64,000 bases of DNA. It comes from Alcanivorax sp. S6407. GTDB taxonomy: Bacteria; Pseudomonadota; Gammaproteobacteria; Pseudomonadales; Alcanivoracaceae. Of the stretch, positions 11,329-20,494 are shown in pieces. A model generated the notes under the pieces. That model had not been told where the DNA came from, did no database searches, and saw only the letters and a program-made list of their open reading frames with translations. The position numbers and the translations under genes were made by a program. Each line of letters begins with the position of its first letter. The first letter of the stretch is position 1. The stretch covers positions 62,001 to 126,000 of the forward strand of contig NZ_JALKBH010000008.1 of the NCBI RefSeq assembly GCF_023016115.1, read 5' to 3'.

Positions 11329-11466
11329 TGTACACCTCCTGGTGGATATGAGGGGGTCGTCCGCTGCCATTCTGGCCGCGGTAGAGTGGGACAACAGGGT
11401 CCTGCACGGTGCTGCCGGGACCCTGAATGCTTGGTTCCCTTGAGAGGATTCATACTACGCCCATAT

Positions 11467-11494
11467 GGCGGCGACATGAAATATCGTCGCCGCC
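11467..11494. repeat. Inverted repeat GGCGGCGAC / GTCGCCGCC
   Basis: Nine-base perfect arms (11467-11475 and 11486-11494) with a 10-base loop lie in the divergent acnA/acyltransferase region (11329-11601). It may be a hairpin in a leader or a regulatory site. Nothing else was identified in this region. Confidence 0.5.
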
Positions 11495-11601
11495 GGCGAT
11501 ACTGCCACGTGCCACCGGGCGGAAAGGTCGGCACGGTCAATGCGGTGTTTACTGGCAGGCCTTACTATGGCGCCCCCTGATTCGGATCACCTGGATTTTC
11601 C

Positions 11602-12219
11602 ATGACCACAGCTTCCTATCCCCGCCGCGGCAACGGCTTTTCCCGCGCCCTGGCTCGCGGCTTTCTCAAGACCATTGGCTGGAAAGTGGTGAGTCCGCTC
11701 CCTGAGGTACCCAAGGCGGTGATCATTGGTGGTCCGCATACCTCCAACTGGGATGGCGTGGTGACCCTGGCGGCCATGATGGAGCTGGGGCTGGATGCCC
11801 ACGTGATGATCAAGGACAGCGCCTTCAAGGGGCCTCTAGGTTCCCTGTTGCGCTGGATGGGCGCGCTGCCCATTGATCGCAGCAAGGCCGGGGGCGTGGT
11901 TGAGCAGACCGTGGCCCAGTTCAACGAGCATGACAAGCTGTTCATGATCGTGGCACCGGAAGGCACCCGCAGTGGCGCCAGCCAGTGGAAAACCGGCTTC
12001 TACCGGATTGCCAACCAGGCGGGCGTGCCGATCATCGTGGCCTCGGCAGATTACAGGAAGAAGGAAATCGACTTCCCGCTGGTGGTGCCTGCCTCAGGCG
12101 ATCTGGAGGCGGATCTCGCCACCATTCTCAATTGCTACGCCCACGTACACCCTCGCCACCCGGAAAAACTCTCGGCACCGATCAAGGCATTGCGGGAAAA
12201 AGCGGGAAAAGCAGAATAG
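11602..12219 (+). CDS. 1-acyl-sn-glycerol-3-phosphate acyltransferase-like protein
   Basis: A 205-residue acyltransferase of the PlsC superfamily (PF01553), which transfers acyl chains to lysophospholipids at the inner membrane. The catalytic HxxxxD box is HTSNWD (about residue 50), in a GGPHTSNWDGVV context; the acceptor-binding motif is PEGTRS (about residue 119). It is shorter than PlsC, with one weak hydrophobic segment. The stop codon overlaps the first base of a heptamer tandem repeat. Confidence 0.88.
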   Translation: MTTASYPRRGNGFSRALARGFLKTIGWKVVSPLPEVPKAVIIGGPHTSNWDGVVTLAAMMELGLDAHVMIKDSAFKGPLGSLLRWMGALPIDRSKAGGVVEQTVAQFNEHDKLFMIVAPEGTRSGASQWKTGFYRIANQAGVPIIVASADYRKKEIDFPLVVPASGDLEADLATILNCYAHVHPRHPEKLSAPIKALREKAGKAE

Positions 12220-12286
12220 CTACAAGCTACAAGCTACAAGCTACAAGCTACAAGCTACAAGCTACAAGCTACAAGCTACAAGCTAC
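12219..12286. repeat. Nine perfect tandem heptamers GCTACAA
   Basis: Nine identical 7-bp units (12219-12281) plus a partial GCTAC begin on the last base of the acyltransferase stop codon TAG. The same flanking sequence without the expansion occurs at 29585 (GCGAGCTACGCTTGAT), so the heptad number is evidently variable between repeat copies. Confidence 0.95.
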
Positions 12287-12303
12287 GCTTGATTGGATAG
12301 AAC

Positions 12304-12327
12304 AACCCGGAAAAGTTCCCGGGTTTT
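12304..12327 (+). terminator. Terminator-like hairpin after the acyltransferase gene
   Basis: AACCCGG and CCGGGTT flank a short loop and are followed by TT. The matching copy at 29608-29634 has a longer stem, AAAACCCGGGAA/TTCCCGGGTTTT, showing that this hairpin is part of a repeated intergenic module. Confidence 0.7.
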
Positions 12328-12341
12328 CAGCCTTTCTACGA

Positions 12342-12603
12342 AGCCGCTGTAGGAACGTAGCGCAGCGGAGTAACGCACGGAGTGCGGCCCCGAAGGGGTG
12401 AGCGCAGCGAATAACGAGCCTGCAAGCGATCCGAGCCTCGGCGAGGTCATGAGTTTCGAGTGACGAGAAGCGAGTTTCAAAGGCAGAACTTCAAAGCACT
12501 TCCAGGCTGCCACCTTTTGGTTTTCGAAACTCGTGACTCCAAACTCGCTTCTGGAATCCTTACCTCGCCGAGGCTCGGATCGCTTGCAGGCAAGCTCCTA
12601 CAG
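12342..12603. repeat. REP/heptad composite repeat, copy 3 (most complete)
   Basis: In order: GCCGCTGTAGGAACGTAGCG; a segment with GCGAATAACGAGCCTGC; GCAAGCGATCCGAGCCTCGG; the heptad arm GAGTTTCGAGTGACGAGAAG; a centre of about 55 bases; the inverted heptad arm (CGAAACTCGTGACTCCAAAC); then CCGAGGCTCGGATCGCTTGC and CAGGCAAGCTCCTACAG. It is a large imperfect palindrome filling the space between the two convergent genes. Confidence 0.88.
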
Positions 12604-12646
12604 AGAGATGTTGCACCGGTCAGGTTTCAGGCAGTCGAAGCCCCCC

Positions 12647-12673
12647 AAAAAAACCTCCCCGCAAGCGGGGAGG
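12647..12673 (-). terminator. Strong rho-independent terminator for the lipoprotein operon
   Basis: Read on the minus strand, CCTCCCCGC-TT-GCGGGGAGG is followed by seven T. A second hairpin (arms CTCCCG and CGGGAG, 12679-12692) stands just before it. It lies 40 nt past the stop of the beta-helix/cytochrome gene. Confidence 0.9.
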
Positions 12674-12712
12674 GATGCCTCCCGCGAACGGGAGGTGCAG
12701 GGTGATTCCTGA

Positions 12713-15700
12713 TCAGTTGCCGCAGGCGCCAGCGTTGGTGTAGCTGCTGTCCACCACGGTGTTGATCCACTGGTCCAGCAGGGCGCTGGCTTCGGTGTGG
12801 GCCACGCTGCGGGCGATGGGGGGCATCATCCGCTGCGGATCGTTTTCCGCGGCTACCCGGCAGGACACGATGGAGCTGTCTGCGCTGCCCGGCACCAGTA
12901 CATGCTGACGGCCACAGGAGCCGCCGCCGGTGGCGGTGGGTTTCTTGCACACGCCGTAGCTGGCATCCACATCCCGGAAGTGATCCAGGTAGTAGCCGGT
13001 GTTGGAAGCGGCGCCCTTGTCGTTGTGACAGTGCTGGCAGTTCACTTCCAGATAGGCGCGCACGCGGCTTTCAACATCGGCGTCAGAGCCTGCCGTGGCA
13101 CCGCTATCACCGGGCACGTTCCAGTGCGGGATGCGCTCGATGTTGGTGGCGATACCGTTGCTGACAGTGAGCTCCGGGGTGCCACTGAGAATGCCCACAT
13201 CGCTCCAGTACTGCAGCTGGTTCACCGCCGGGAATCCGGCCTGACCGGTGTTGCCCATGAAGGCAGATTCGGCCTTGTAGGGGCGGTTCAGGTTGCGCGG
13301 CTTGGGGCCGATCGGCGCGCTGCCAGCAGGCTGGTCGTCATTGCCGTGGCAAGTAATGCACTGGTTGGCGTTAGGCACGGAATAGCCGCTGGTGCTGCCT
13401 GTGAGCAGGGTGCCGGAGTCCGCATCGCGGTAATGCCATTCTGCCGAGACAGTGCCGCCACCCATGGACAGACGCGCAACCATTTCGCCATTTTCCTCAG
13501 CCCAGATGTAGGGCAGGCCTTCCCAGAAGGGTTTGCCGCTGCTGCTGGTACGTTTGATCAGCAGGCGGGTTTCCACCAGCGTTTCGGTGCCCTCACTTTC
13601 ATTGGTAAAGGCAAAGGTTTTGGCGATCACGGTACCGGTGGGGAAGTGGATGCCGCCATTCAGATTGTTGCCCTCCTGGCCGTCGCGGTACACCGCCTTG
13701 GTGCCGGGGGGTACAAAGACCACGCGGTACTTGGTGGCGTAATCCGAGAACAGTTTGCTGTTCAGCACATAGGGGACGCCGCCTTCGTTGGGCAGGCTGC
13801 GTGGGTCATCCGCGGTGGCGAACAGGTTGTACTGGTCCAGGCGCGGACAGTTTACTGCCAGGGCCGCACGGTTGATCTCGCTGCCAGCGACTTCGCTGTT
13901 GCACAGTTGCTCTACCACTTCAGGGTCCGGTGCCGGATCGAAATCACCGCTACGCTCGAAGGGCGGGATCACTACTCGCGGCAGGGAATCCAGCACGCTG
14001 CCAAAGCGGGTTTGGCAATCGTGATCTGAAATATTGGTATCGGATGGCATGTTCATCAGGCCTTCCAGGGCATCCAGCAGCCCATCCGGGGAGAGGATGG
14101 AAAAGTCTTGTTCTGCCAGCGCCAGCACCAGTTCCAGGCCATCGGTGCCATGGAAGTTCAGGTAGGTTTCACTGTCATCGGCGTATTCGTTGTCGTGGAA
14201 ACAGGAACCCCATTTGGGCTGAAGCCGGGCGCCTTCGTCATCAAACTTGTAGGCGTTGTAATGACAGCTTGGGTTGGGGTGTTCATTTGTGTGGATCGGC
14301 TTGCCATTGCTGTCCATGGGCACCGGGTTGCCACTGCTGTCTTTCGGGTAGGGGCAGTCAGCGTCCAGCTCATCTCGTAGTCCATCCCAGACGATGTGGG
14401 CGCCTTTGCCAAGATTCAGAATGTTGTCGAGGCTGCCCAGCAACTGGGTGGGATCGTTAATGGTCGGCAAATTCTTCAGGCCGATCAGGGTAGGCAGGAC
14501 ACTTTCCACTTCGCCGTTGGCCACTTTTTCCAGGTTTGGCGGTGGCAGATCGTAGCCGGATTTTTTCATCACGTTGTTGTGAATGTGCAGCCCCTCGGTA
14601 TAGGGGTCGAGCTTTCGGTCCGCCGTTTTTCCCTTGCCATCAATCAGTTCATAGCTGGTATAGATTACCGCGGCAGTACTATGGTCTTCGAAGGTGTTGT
14701 TGAGCACTTCGATGTTGTCGTAACCGAGGGTGATGAAACCGGTACCACGAGGCACCGCGGACACCAGACCACTGTGGGCAAAGTTGTAGGTGTTGTTGTT
14801 GCGGGCCAGGTTGTTGATCATCACCGAGGTATCGCCGTATTGGGTGATGTTTTCCAGATCGTAGATCAGGAAGCCACCGGTATTACACTCGGCCACATTG
14901 TTATCGTACTCACCGCCCTGAACGTTTTCGATTTCAAAACCCATTACGTTGTAGACGGCACGGCTGTCACGAATGATCGCGGTGTTGGTCTGCCCCACAT
15001 AGATACCGGCATCGGAAGCGCCAACGGATTCGCTACCTTCCACCAGAATATTCTCTGATTCCACCGGATAAATACCGTAGCGGCCACTGGCCGAGCTGGG
15101 CACGTAATCCGGTGTGGGGTCTCCTTCATTGAAAGGCGGCTTGGTACAGGCCACGTTGAGCCGGTCAGCATAGTTGTCTTCGGTAATCTGGCCGCCACCA
15201 CCGGACCAGATGGCACGCACGTTGCGCAGGGTGCCCCACTTGACGCCTTTCAGTTTGAAGGCATCACCGGGAGAATCGAGGATGGTCAGGTCCTCCACGG
15301 TGATGCCGCGGATGTTGAGCGCTTCCAGACCGGTTACATTGACGCTGTCCTTGAACGACAGGACGGTCTCGTCCTTGCCGCAGCCCTTGATCAGGACATC
15401 TTCGGTAGCCTGAATCAACAGGCCCTGATCCAGATTGAAGTAGCCACATTCGAACTGCAGGGTGTCTCCCGGGCGCAGCTGTATCATGGCGTCGACCATG
15501 TCCTGGGTGGAGCTGTCACCGGGGCTGACCACAAAGGTGCGGCCGTCGCCAGCGAGGGGCGGGCTGCCCGTGTCACCGTCGTCACCTCCATTGCCATTCC
15601 CTCCATTATTGGGGGCGGGCGTATTAGCGGGAGCGACGGCACTGCTGCTGCCGCCACCACCGCAGCCGGTGAGGCTGATCGCGCTGGCCAACAAGGCCAG

Positions 15701-15730
15701 CGCCAAAGGTCGGGTGAGTTTTATGCTCAT
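12713..15730 (-). CDS. Lipoprotein fusion: parallel beta-helix domain plus diheme cytochrome c domain
   Basis: A 1005-residue predicted lipoprotein. The signal peptide ends in LTGC followed by GGGGSS and a Gly/Asn linker. Residues about 60-430 look like right-handed beta-helix repeats (for example GIYPVESENILVEGSESVGA, ASDAGIYVGQTNTAIIRDSR). The C-terminal third has two CxxCH heme sites, CITCH and CQHCH, with LMPPIARSV-like context typical of the SO2930/HNE_0200 cytochrome family. From memory, beta-helix (TIGR03805) and cytochrome (TIGR03806) members are usually separate neighbours; here they are one chain. The ATG at 15730 has AGGGGA upstream. It is second in an operon with the dipeptidase-like gene. 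A periplasm-facing or surface redox role is likely but unproven. Confidence 0.8.
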   Translation of the reverse strand: MSIKLTRPLALALLASAISLTGCGGGGSSSAVAPANTPAPNNGGNGNGGDDGDTGSPPLAGDGRTFVVSPGDSSTQDMVDAMIQLRPGDTLQFECGYFNLDQGLLIQATEDVLIKGCGKDETVLSFKDSVNVTGLEALNIRGITVEDLTILDSPGDAFKLKGVKWGTLRNVRAIWSGGGGQITEDNYADRLNVACTKPPFNEGDPTPDYVPSSASGRYGIYPVESENILVEGSESVGASDAGIYVGQTNTAIIRDSRAVYNVMGFEIENVQGGEYDNNVAECNTGGFLIYDLENITQYGDTSVMINNLARNNNTYNFAHSGLVSAVPRGTGFITLGYDNIEVLNNTFEDHSTAAVIYTSYELIDGKGKTADRKLDPYTEGLHIHNNVMKKSGYDLPPPNLEKVANGEVESVLPTLIGLKNLPTINDPTQLLGSLDNILNLGKGAHIVWDGLRDELDADCPYPKDSSGNPVPMDSNGKPIHTNEHPNPSCHYNAYKFDDEGARLQPKWGSCFHDNEYADDSETYLNFHGTDGLELVLALAEQDFSILSPDGLLDALEGLMNMPSDTNISDHDCQTRFGSVLDSLPRVVIPPFERSGDFDPAPDPEVVEQLCNSEVAGSEINRAALAVNCPRLDQYNLFATADDPRSLPNEGGVPYVLNSKLFSDYATKYRVVFVPPGTKAVYRDGQEGNNLNGGIHFPTGTVIAKTFAFTNESEGTETLVETRLLIKRTSSSGKPFWEGLPYIWAEENGEMVARLSMGGGTVSAEWHYRDADSGTLLTGSTSGYSVPNANQCITCHGNDDQPAGSAPIGPKPRNLNRPYKAESAFMGNTGQAGFPAVNQLQYWSDVGILSGTPELTVSNGIATNIERIPHWNVPGDSGATAGSDADVESRVRAYLEVNCQHCHNDKGAASNTGYYLDHFRDVDASYGVCKKPTATGGGSCGRQHVLVPGSADSSIVSCRVAAENDPQRMMPPIARSVAHTEASALLDQWINTVVDSSYTNAGACGN

Positions 15731-15765
15731 GATGTTCCCCTGAATGTGCTTTTTGTTTTGGGCCA

Positions 15766-18228
15766 TTACTGCGTGGCCTGTTCCAGTCGTTCCCACATCC
15801 GTATGTAGGCTTCCGCCGAGGTGAATAGCTGGTTAACAGCATCGTCCACCTGTTCCTCCGAGCGGTCGCTGTTGGCGATCATGTCGGCAATCTGGTCCGG
15901 GTAGAGACCGTAGTGGGCAACCCCGCGGCCTTCGTAAAGGCTGAAGGCGTGATCACCGGTCAGTTGCTTGTCGAAGACCACGCGACCATCCACAGAGGTG
16001 AAGGGATACAGCGAGGCTTCCTGATCGGGGGTGCCGGGGTTGCCGACCAGGTTGGCAATGCCATTGACGTCAGAGGCGAAGGGGGCGCCGCCGAATGGAC
16101 CCACCTTGAATTCGTCAGCACGGGGCCGGTTGCCGTCGCGGGTAAGCTGGTCCACCCAATCCCCACGGACACTGCCGAAGGAGGCGGCAATACCGCCCTG
16201 AGCCGCCACCTGGTCCCGCAGGTCTTCGGTGCCACCCCAGCCGCCGTGACTGTTGATCACCGGGTAGCCGCGGGCGCCGGTCACTTCCAGAATCTGGTTG
16301 GCGGCCTTGCGGCTGATGTGGTCGGTTTCGATCATCATGCCGCGTTTGGTGAGTTCCTCGATCAGGAAGAAACCCAGATCGGTGAGGCCACGGGTGTTGC
16401 ACAGGTGATCGGTTCCGCGGCGCGGATCGTATTCCGCCAGCTCTTCCGGAGTGGCGGGGAAACGCTCACCTGCGTAATCGATCTGGAACAGCAACTGATC
16501 GAAGATGCCAAAGGGTTGCAGGGTGTCGGCGAGCGGGGTGCTGGTGTCGCCGTGTTCGTGTTCCGGACATTCTTCAAATTCAATGGTGTGACCGGTTTCC
16601 AGCAGGTTGCCGCCATACAGCACCGCGCCGATGCCGATGCCATCGGAAAGATCCGGCAAGTGTCCCCCAAAGGCGTTATCAAACTTGTGTACCGGGAACA
16701 GGCTGCGCACATCCATGGCGTAGAGCCGGTCGAGGCGCTCGACGATTTCGTCCCGGTTGCACTCCGCCACATCCAGGAACTCGCCGCAGTTGAGTGCCTT
16801 GGACGCTTCCACGCCAAGGATCACCGCCATCTTGCCATCGGCAATCACCTCTCGGGCCTGGGCCGGGGCGGTGACGATGCGGAACCAGCCCTCGCCGGGG
16901 CCGCCGCTTTGGGCATCAATATAGTCCTGCATGCGATGCATCTGCTCCGCCTGCATTTCAATGGCGGCCATGGTGTCGCAGTCATTCTGTTTCTGAGGAT
17001 TGATCTGGCAGAGGATTTCGTTGTGCACCAGATGGTTTACAAGAATCTTCAGGCCGGAAAGGTGGGCCCGCTCTATCCACTTGTAGTAGCTCTGGTGATG
17101 CTGCAGGGAGTTACTGCGTGGCCAGTACGGAAAGTCCGGCCAGCCACGGGTGGCATGGGGCCCCGGGGTACTGGTGACCTGTTCCACCACCCCGGTGAGA
17201 CCTTCCGGGCCGTGGTTTTCCGCGCAGTCATGCAGTGCATGGTCAACCCCGAACTTGTGGAAGGGGTCGCCGTAGTTAATACGCCCGCCAATGAATTCGT
17301 AGGCGGAGATATGGCTGTGGGCATCCACGTAGCCAAAGATGTCGTCGTTATCCAGGCCCGGTACATTGCGGAAGCGTTCCACATCACGGAGATAGATGGC
17401 GGGGCCCGGCGCTTCCACTTCGGCGCTAACCATGGCCTCGGGGTAACTGGCGCACTGTTCTGCCGGTGCCAGGGTGAAGCGGGCATTGTCATCTTCCAGG
17501 CTGGGGGAGCTTAGGGTCAGCCCGTCATCACTGGCAGTCAGCAGCAGACCGGTGACTTGGGAGGCCAGCGTAAAGCGCTCCCCTTCGCTGGGGTTAAGGT
17601 TCCAGACCGCCAGATCGCTGGCCCTGTCCACCTTGCCAAGGGCCGGCTGAACATCGATATCACCAATATTGTCGCCCAGTCCGTCCAGGCTTTCGCCCAG
17701 CTCTCTCAGCAGGCCGCCCAGTGGGGCCACCGGGTCGAGGACCAGATTGAGGGTGTCGCCGAGACCAGAGACCAGATAGCTGACTTCGCCGATGAAGTTG
17801 CCACCTTGATCCAGAAACTCCCCGGCGGGATCACTGATGCCCAGCAGTTCGATGCTGCCGTAGGCTCCCGGAGCGCGCTGGTAATCGGATACCAGCAGAT
17901 AGCGGCCGAGGGCTGTGGGTTTGAGGTAAAAGGCAGTGGCGTCAGTGGCGTTCGTGGTCAGCTGGTAGCTGTCTGCGTCAGCCTGCAGAAAGCGGCCTTC
18001 ACTGGCGAGGGTGTAGCAGCTATTGGCAACGCTGTAGCGGGTCAGCGGTTGCGGTTCTTCCGGTGGCTTGTTGGGAGAGGGCGGGGGTGTCACAGGTTGC
18101 TGTTGATCCGTGGGCGATGTGTTCGCGCCCTGGGGCGCAGTGGCGCTGCTGCCTCCCCCTCCGCAGGCTGACAGGAAAGTGGCAACAGCAGTAACTGCCA
18201 CCAGTGGCAGTGTCTTGTTGATCGACAT
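15766..18228 (-). CDS. Lipoprotein with M19 (membrane dipeptidase)-like domain
   Basis: An 820-residue predicted lipoprotein. The lipobox is LSAC followed by GGGGSS and a Pro/Gln-rich linker. Residues about 40-270 are beta-rich and of unknown fold. The amidohydrolase part starts at FGYVDAHSHISAYEF, with the HxH metal motif. Further marks are MMIETDHISRKAANQILEV and YPVINSHGGWGG, matching the renal dipeptidase pattern in which His residues of D-x-S-H and SH bind zinc. At 820 residues it is twice the usual M19 length. The start has GAGGGG upstream. Only 35 nt separate it from the beta-helix/cytochrome gene, so both are co-transcribed and probably act at the same membrane. Confidence 0.75.
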   Translation of the reverse strand: MSINKTLPLVAVTAVATFLSACGGGGSSATAPQGANTSPTDQQQPVTPPPSPNKPPEEPQPLTRYSVANSCYTLASEGRFLQADADSYQLTTNATDATAFYLKPTALGRYLLVSDYQRAPGAYGSIELLGISDPAGEFLDQGGNFIGEVSYLVSGLGDTLNLVLDPVAPLGGLLRELGESLDGLGDNIGDIDVQPALGKVDRASDLAVWNLNPSEGERFTLASQVTGLLLTASDDGLTLSSPSLEDDNARFTLAPAEQCASYPEAMVSAEVEAPGPAIYLRDVERFRNVPGLDNDDIFGYVDAHSHISAYEFIGGRINYGDPFHKFGVDHALHDCAENHGPEGLTGVVEQVTSTPGPHATRGWPDFPYWPRSNSLQHHQSYYKWIERAHLSGLKILVNHLVHNEILCQINPQKQNDCDTMAAIEMQAEQMHRMQDYIDAQSGGPGEGWFRIVTAPAQAREVIADGKMAVILGVEASKALNCGEFLDVAECNRDEIVERLDRLYAMDVRSLFPVHKFDNAFGGHLPDLSDGIGIGAVLYGGNLLETGHTIEFEECPEHEHGDTSTPLADTLQPFGIFDQLLFQIDYAGERFPATPEELAEYDPRRGTDHLCNTRGLTDLGFFLIEELTKRGMMIETDHISRKAANQILEVTGARGYPVINSHGGWGGTEDLRDQVAAQGGIAASFGSVRGDWVDQLTRDGNRPRADEFKVGPFGGAPFASDVNGIANLVGNPGTPDQEASLYPFTSVDGRVVFDKQLTGDHAFSLYEGRGVAHYGLYPDQIADMIANSDRSEEQVDDAVNQLFTSAEAYIRMWERLEQATQ

Positions 18229-18407
18229 GGCGTACCCCTCGGAGATCCATTCTGTTTGTCTGCGCACGAAGCTGTGATTGGAGTTATGAACGACGGCGCA
18301 ATGTTATTGGTACGTTTGTACCTTTTTTGTGGGAGGAGGTGCTGTTGCAGATTTGTGAGGGTTCTTGACGCTTTCTTTACGGGTTGTAGTCGGGGGGAGA
18401 AAACAGT

Positions 18408-18550
18408 TTCGAGGGGCGAGGAGCGAGTTTCGAAAGGCAAACCCCGAATCCAGAATCAGCCCACCGGTTTGAGATTTTCGCAACTCGTTACTCGACACTC
18501 GCGTCGGTAATCCTTGCCTCGCTTGGGCTCGGATCGCTTGCAGGCAGGTT
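18408..18550. repeat. REP/heptad composite repeat, copy 4
   Basis: The left heptad arm (CAGTTTCGAGGGGCGAGGAG) is followed by a centre of about 45 bases, the inverted arm (CGCAACTCGTTACTCGACAC) and the right REP end (GGGCTCGGATCGCTTGCAGG). The left REP end is missing. Confidence 0.8.
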
Positions 18551-19204
18551 CTTTGTGCCGGGCAGTCTTCGGTTGTTACCTCCGTTGCACTCCGGCTCCC
18601 ACTGCGAGGTATAGCGAGGGTTTTACTGATGCCAAAAGGCATGGAGGGAGGGGGCGGAATTTGATGTTGAGCCAATAAGAGGAGATTGTTTCCCTGATTC
18701 AAAAAAGAACAGGTGTTCTCATTTAATGTTGGTTAGGGTCTCGGAGGGGGTTAACGCTTAAGTGCCTTTATATACAGGTATTTTATTATATCTTGCTAAA
18801 TTTCCGCTTGAATGTGATTCGATAATTGAACGTTTGTACACAAAAGTCATGATTCTTGTTGGTGGAGAGATGAAAGGTTTGGGATGGGGGATAAGTGGGG
18901 CTGCGTCGGTACACATATTTACGCAAAGTGTTTGTTCTTGTGGAGCGGGACGCCCTCGTCATGGGCGCAGGGCTCCTCCAGGCCGGATCAGGCGGGTACG
19001 TCTGAAAGCCGCTGAAAATAGTGATGATAAAAGGAGGGATTAGGTTGCTGTAAATGAGGGTCTTGCCTTTGGGGGGCTCCGCCACGATGAGCAGATGTTT
19101 GCCTTCACCGCGCCTTGGGAGCGTGGCAGGCAATCAGGTAATGAGGCTTGTCGCTACGGCAGGGGGCCGGGCAAAAAATAATAATGAAACGTAATGGAGT
19201 ACCT
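18551..19204. other. Noncoding region upstream of the first porin cassette
   Basis: This is noticeably AT-richer than its surroundings between about 18640 and 18850. Frames here are short, lack a good ribosome binding site and have no recognisable product. It should hold the promoter of the porin gene at 19205, but no confident -35/-10 pair was picked. Confidence 0.4.
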
Positions 19205-20482
19205 ATGGAGTTTTTAGGCAGGGCTGCGGTTGCCATGGTGTTGTCTACCATATCGGCAACTGCTTTCGCAGAAATGACGCTGGAAGAACGTCTCGCAGAG
19301 GCAGAAAAGCGTCTCCAGGTTCTTGAGCAGCAACCTCAGGTCAGTACCAGTCTGGATGAGAAAATCAAGATTGATGGCTTCATGACCTTCGCCATGGAGC
19401 GTTCCTCGGGTACACGCTCATCTTCAGGAGAGCGTCTTGTGTTTTCCGAAGACGTGGCCAGTGATGAGTGGAACATGAACAGCCTGACCCGTGCGGGGAT
19501 CCAGTTTTCCGGGGAGATCAATGAAAAAACGGAAGCGGTTGTTCAAGTACTCGGCCGAGCGGATGAGAACTACGATGCGGGAGTGCAGTGGGCGTATGTG
19601 TCCTATGAGCTTGCGCCATCATTGAAGGCACGAGCGGGGCGCCTTGTACTGCCTTTTTACCTGCACTCTCAATATACCCAGGTGGGTTATGCCTATAACT
19701 GGGTTACCTTGCCGGAGGAAATGTATTCAGTCATTCCTCTGGATACCCATGAGGGGATTGATCTGACCTGGAAGCTGTTAACCGGGCCGGTAGCCAGCAG
19801 TATCAACGTGTTTTGGGGCGGCATGGATGTTCCTGCCAACGGTCTGCAATTCAAGGTGCGAGATCAGCATGGGGCCAATATTCGTTCAGACGCAGGGAAC
19901 TGGTCACTCTGGTACAGCTATACGAATAGCCGGGTAAGCGTGGATCTTTCGCCGCTGGCACCGGATCCGTTGCTTGTGCCTGCCTTCACTGCCCTGAACA
20001 TGGATGAGCACTATGCCTACTTTACCGGTGTGGGCCTGCAGTACGACAACGGTTCATTCTTCACTCTTGGTGAGGTCGGACGGCTGGATCTCTCAACCCC
20101 CAGTCACTGGTTTCCCCGGCTTGAGTCTGCCTACGTCACCATGGGATATCGCATTGGCAAGCTGACTCCCCAGGTCACCTGGGCGAGGATTGACCATAGT
20201 GATTTTGGTCATGTGGATACTTCCAATCCGGTGGCGCCACTGATATTTGATAATTTTGCAGACCGTCAGAAAAGCTGGACCTTTACAGCGCGATACGACC
20301 TGACGCCGGGCCTGGCACTCAAAGCTGAAGTGACGCGCAACTATGATATTGGCGACAGTGAATACCCTTCCAAAGGGTTGTATGACAGCAGCTGCGATGT
20401 TGCGACAGCGGGGGTGGGCTGTGGGCAGCCTGATGATGATGATCCGATGATCTACCGCCTGGCGGTGGAAACGGTTTTTTAA
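19205..20482 (+). CDS. Outer-membrane porin, cassette copy 1
   Basis: A 425-residue porin-like protein. A signal peptide (MEFLGRAAVAMVLSTISATA, cleaving after FA) is followed by a short coiled coil (LEERLAEAEKRLQVLEQ), as in trimeric porins, then a beta-barrel with aromatic girdles ending ...YRLAVETVF, the C-terminal Phe that directs outer-membrane assembly. The ATG at 19205 was chosen because GGAG stands five bases before it; a start at 19184 lacks one. Core motifs shared with the three other copies include SRAGIQF-like, NYDAxVQWAYV, GRLVLP, HSQY and VGYAY. It is the most divergent copy. The PstS-like gene starts 12 nt after its stop. Confidence 0.85.
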   Translation: MEFLGRAAVAMVLSTISATAFAEMTLEERLAEAEKRLQVLEQQPQVSTSLDEKIKIDGFMTFAMERSSGTRSSSGERLVFSEDVASDEWNMNSLTRAGIQFSGEINEKTEAVVQVLGRADENYDAGVQWAYVSYELAPSLKARAGRLVLPFYLHSQYTQVGYAYNWVTLPEEMYSVIPLDTHEGIDLTWKLLTGPVASSINVFWGGMDVPANGLQFKVRDQHGANIRSDAGNWSLWYSYTNSRVSVDLSPLAPDPLLVPAFTALNMDEHYAYFTGVGLQYDNGSFFTLGEVGRLDLSTPSHWFPRLESAYVTMGYRIGKLTPQVTWARIDHSDFGHVDTSNPVAPLIFDNFADRQKSWTFTARYDLTPGLALKAEVTRNYDIGDSEYPSKGLYDSSCDVATAGVGCGQPDDDDPMIYRLAVETVF

Positions 20483-20494
20483 GGGAGGATTGTC

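Noticed and set aside
12219-12286. Possible phase-variable coding repeat
   Set aside because: The repeat starts at the stop codon, so copy number does not change the acyltransferase frame.
15913-17514. 533-codon open frame on the plus strand
   Set aside because: Opposite strand of the M19-like gene, which has a lipobox and metal motifs.
18762-19043. 93-residue frame before the porin gene
   Set aside because: GTG start without a ribosome binding site, mixed composition, and no signal or domain; treated as noncoding.
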